64,000 bases of DNA from Acephala macrosclerotiorum. Lineage: Eukaryota; Ascomycota; Leotiomycetes; Helotiales; Mollisiaceae. The notes beneath the pieces were generated by a model. The model saw only the letters and a program-made list of their open reading frames with translations, was not told the origin of the DNA and did not search any database. Positions 62,244 through 64,000 of the stretch are shown piece after piece. The translations under genes were made by a program, and so were the position numbers. Position 1 is the stretch's first letter, and each line of letters opens with the position of its first letter. The stretch is taken from contig MU119309.1 of assembly GCA_014904845.1 (NCBI GenBank), positions 24,476-88,475 on the forward strand, in the 5' to 3' direction.

Positions 62244-63663
62244 TCACCACCATTCACTGTCGTACCATCTTAACCTAAGTGGTTCCCCAAATGTTATCTG
62301 TCTGCGAGCTTCCACTTCCTCCGTCTTGGCATTAAGGATTCTTGCAAGAGTATCTTTTACTAATTGCATAGCCTTCTCGACAGCAGACAGAGTTCCATAA
62401 AAGCCAAGTTCGTAGTCTGGGCTGCCCCAGAGGTCTTCGTATGTATCAACATCACAAGGCTCTGTCTTGATCATGCATCCAGTCATCTTTTCGATCTCTC
62501 TGACTGCAAGCCAATCATCTTTGTTGAGTAAATTTTCATCAGGGATGAGCATGTGTTTGTAGACCTTGCCTGACTCGGGCCTTGGCTGCAGAATTTTGAA
62601 TTCGAAGGTCGGAATTCTGACACCTGTCCAGTTATTGATAGCATGTTTCAGAAGCCCACGGGTTTGAACCCTCTTGATGTGACGCTCCAATACGCCACAA
62701 GCAAGTTGCTGTGAGGCGTCGACTCCTCTGCTTTCGGTGGGACCAAAACATGCTTCAGGATCGAAGTTGCATTCTTTGAGCCACAGATAGCTAGGGACGA
62801 TGAAGGTGATCTCCTTCAGTCCCACTCGGACAGTTGGATGCTCGCCTTGTAAGACTTTCATAGCTGTCAAATGCGGAACCTTGCTCGTTTCGACGGAGAC
62901 GGCCACACGAGGAATGAGGATATTCTTATTAAGTGTTCTCCTCATAGCAGGGATGTCGGATAAAACACCAAAATAGACAATATCAACCTTTAGATTGTAG
63001 TAAACTACTTGCTCAAGCTTTGGGTCGTCTCTCGTTTCGAAGTTCGTTAGGGAGTAGTGTTTTAGTGCCTCGAGTCGAGTTTCTTTGCAAACGTGGAGGA
63101 TCGCTGGTGGCTGACGTGACGGACTTGAGACTCGAACCCAGTGCTGGAATGGTTCGTGGTTGACCGGATCACGATAGTTTGTGGTTCGGACCTTCGACTG
63201 AAGCTCGACGATTCGTGGATGCTGCATGTGGATTTCCCAAACCATGAGCCGAAGTTCTTTGGGCAGGTCCTCAAACTTGGGGAATTCGGTCGGGGTTTGC
63301 TACAGTGCCAAATATTAGAATTGCACAAAACTTGGTGAATTGATAACTTGCGTTCTGAGTTACACCATCAATCTGAATCCCTTCATTAGCTTGTGATCCA
63401 GTCTCTGTTTGTCCTTCGATCTCGGTTGGTGCTTCGCTGAGAGGTTGCTCTTCGACTTCAATTGCAAACTCCTCCTGAGTCTGCGAGTCGTGATCACTTT
63501 GCCCTCCATCTACAGCCTGGATGTTGACAGCCATTTCATCTTTCCCGTATGCCTCGAGAAGCAGAGCAGAAGTGTAAGAAGGAAGTGATTCTCTACAGGC
63601 CGTGACTCTTGTCGAGCCTTCCTCGAGACGCAGCTTCGCCAAGCAATGAGAGATATCGTTCAT
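62244..63663 (-). CDS. 2EXR-domain protein
   Basis: Exons 63352-63663 and 62244-63299 give 455 residues. The first exon encodes an acidic, disordered N-terminus. The second begins QTPTEFPKFEDLPKELRLMVWEIHMQHPRIVEL, the opening of the fungal 2EXR domain, and continues RQPPAILHVCKETRLEALKHYSL and VDIVYFGVLSDIP. A C-terminal region follows with LKEITFIVPSYLWLKECNFDPE. 2EXR proteins are abundant in Leotiomycetes and other Pezizomycotina, and their function is unknown. The intron has a GC donor with otherwise perfect consensus (AAC|GCAAGT...CTGTAG). The gene is intact, unlike the partial copy 1 kb away. Confidence 0.82.
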
Positions 63664-64000
63664 TGTGATTGAACGGGGTGGTCAAAATCGAGATTCTATT
63701 CTCATAGTATGTGGAAAAGAAAACCGTTTAGTAGAAGGTGAAAGGTCGTGGAGGGTCGGGAGGTGCAGTGGTGAAAACGAATTTATGTGCTCGTACTGAC
63801 GTAAAGATGAGGAGGTGAGAGGGTCGAACGGACAATATCGAGTAATGGTCTAGATATTTTGTGGGGTTGAGCAAGGAAAAGAAAGACTTGGGAAGATTCG
63901 TAGTGAGTGTGGTCCGTAATAGCATGTTCGCTTGGGGAGGTGGCGCTAAGTTCCCCTATTTCGATCTCGACTCCCAACTGCGGCGCTTCTCCGCAGTCAG
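63664..64000. other. Upstream region of 2EXR gene, window edge
   Basis: The region is the 5' flank of the minus-strand 2EXR gene. Frames on the minus strand up to 63977 are unrecognised. A gene beyond the window edge cannot be excluded. Confidence 0.4.

Overview
This window comes from the nuclear genome of a filamentous ascomycete (Pezizomycotina). The genes are split by many short GT-AG introns (about 45-125 nt) with CTNAC-type branch points. The gene families are fungal (HET domains, NACHT-ankyrin receptors, 2EXR, LaeA-like methyltransferases, GH74 with CBM1). AT-rich blocks are depleted in CpA/TpG but keep CpG, the footprint of repeat-induced point mutation (RIP). A Leotiomycetes origin would fit the proteins, but that is an impression, not a demonstration.

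The left half (1-33 kb) is an accessory landscape. A mosaic gene at 0.4-3.6 kb, with a STAND-type N-terminus, a zinc ribbon and a Zn2Cys6-like C-terminus, is split by a 1,223-bp hAT-type element with an exact 8-bp target duplication. Next come an HNH nuclease gene (4.5-6.0 kb), a 1.5-kb RIP block, a HET gene with one nonsense codon (8.3-10.3 kb), a small NIF3/CutA-like gene, a NACHT-ankyrin NOD-like receptor (13.5-16.8 kb) and an alpha/beta-hydrolase (18.0-19.5 kb). Then follow a disordered coiled-coil protein (21.3-23.5 kb), a second hAT-like MITE (24.3-25.0 kb), coiled-coil gene remnants, a small conserved unknown gene, a decayed membrane-protein gene (29.6-31.2 kb) and an intact proline-rich 2OG-Fe(II) oxygenase.

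The right half (34-64 kb) is mostly core and metabolic. It holds a membrane-anchored unknown, a LaeA-like methyltransferase, an MFS transporter, an isopenicillin-N-synthase-like dioxygenase, AP-2 mu, succinyl-CoA ligase alpha, Elp3 and a secreted GH74 xyloglucanase with CBM1. It then returns to accessory content: a HET gene killed by three in-frame nonsense codons, an unknown gene with one nonsense codon, a decayed 2EXR copy and an intact 2EXR gene.

The most interesting system is the 13.5-19.5 kb pair. The hydrolase ends in a Gly/Asn/Ser/beta-rich tail that looks like a prion-type amyloid signalling motif. The open frame just 5' of the NACHT exons encodes a similar segment (I-x-G-G-V-T-Y against I-x-G-G-L-T-F). 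NLR/serine-hydrolase pairs sharing an amyloid motif are a known fungal regulated-cell-death arrangement, so this is a candidate new instance. Other notable patterns are nonsense lesions explained by C:G-to-T:A transitions, and several GC-AG introns.
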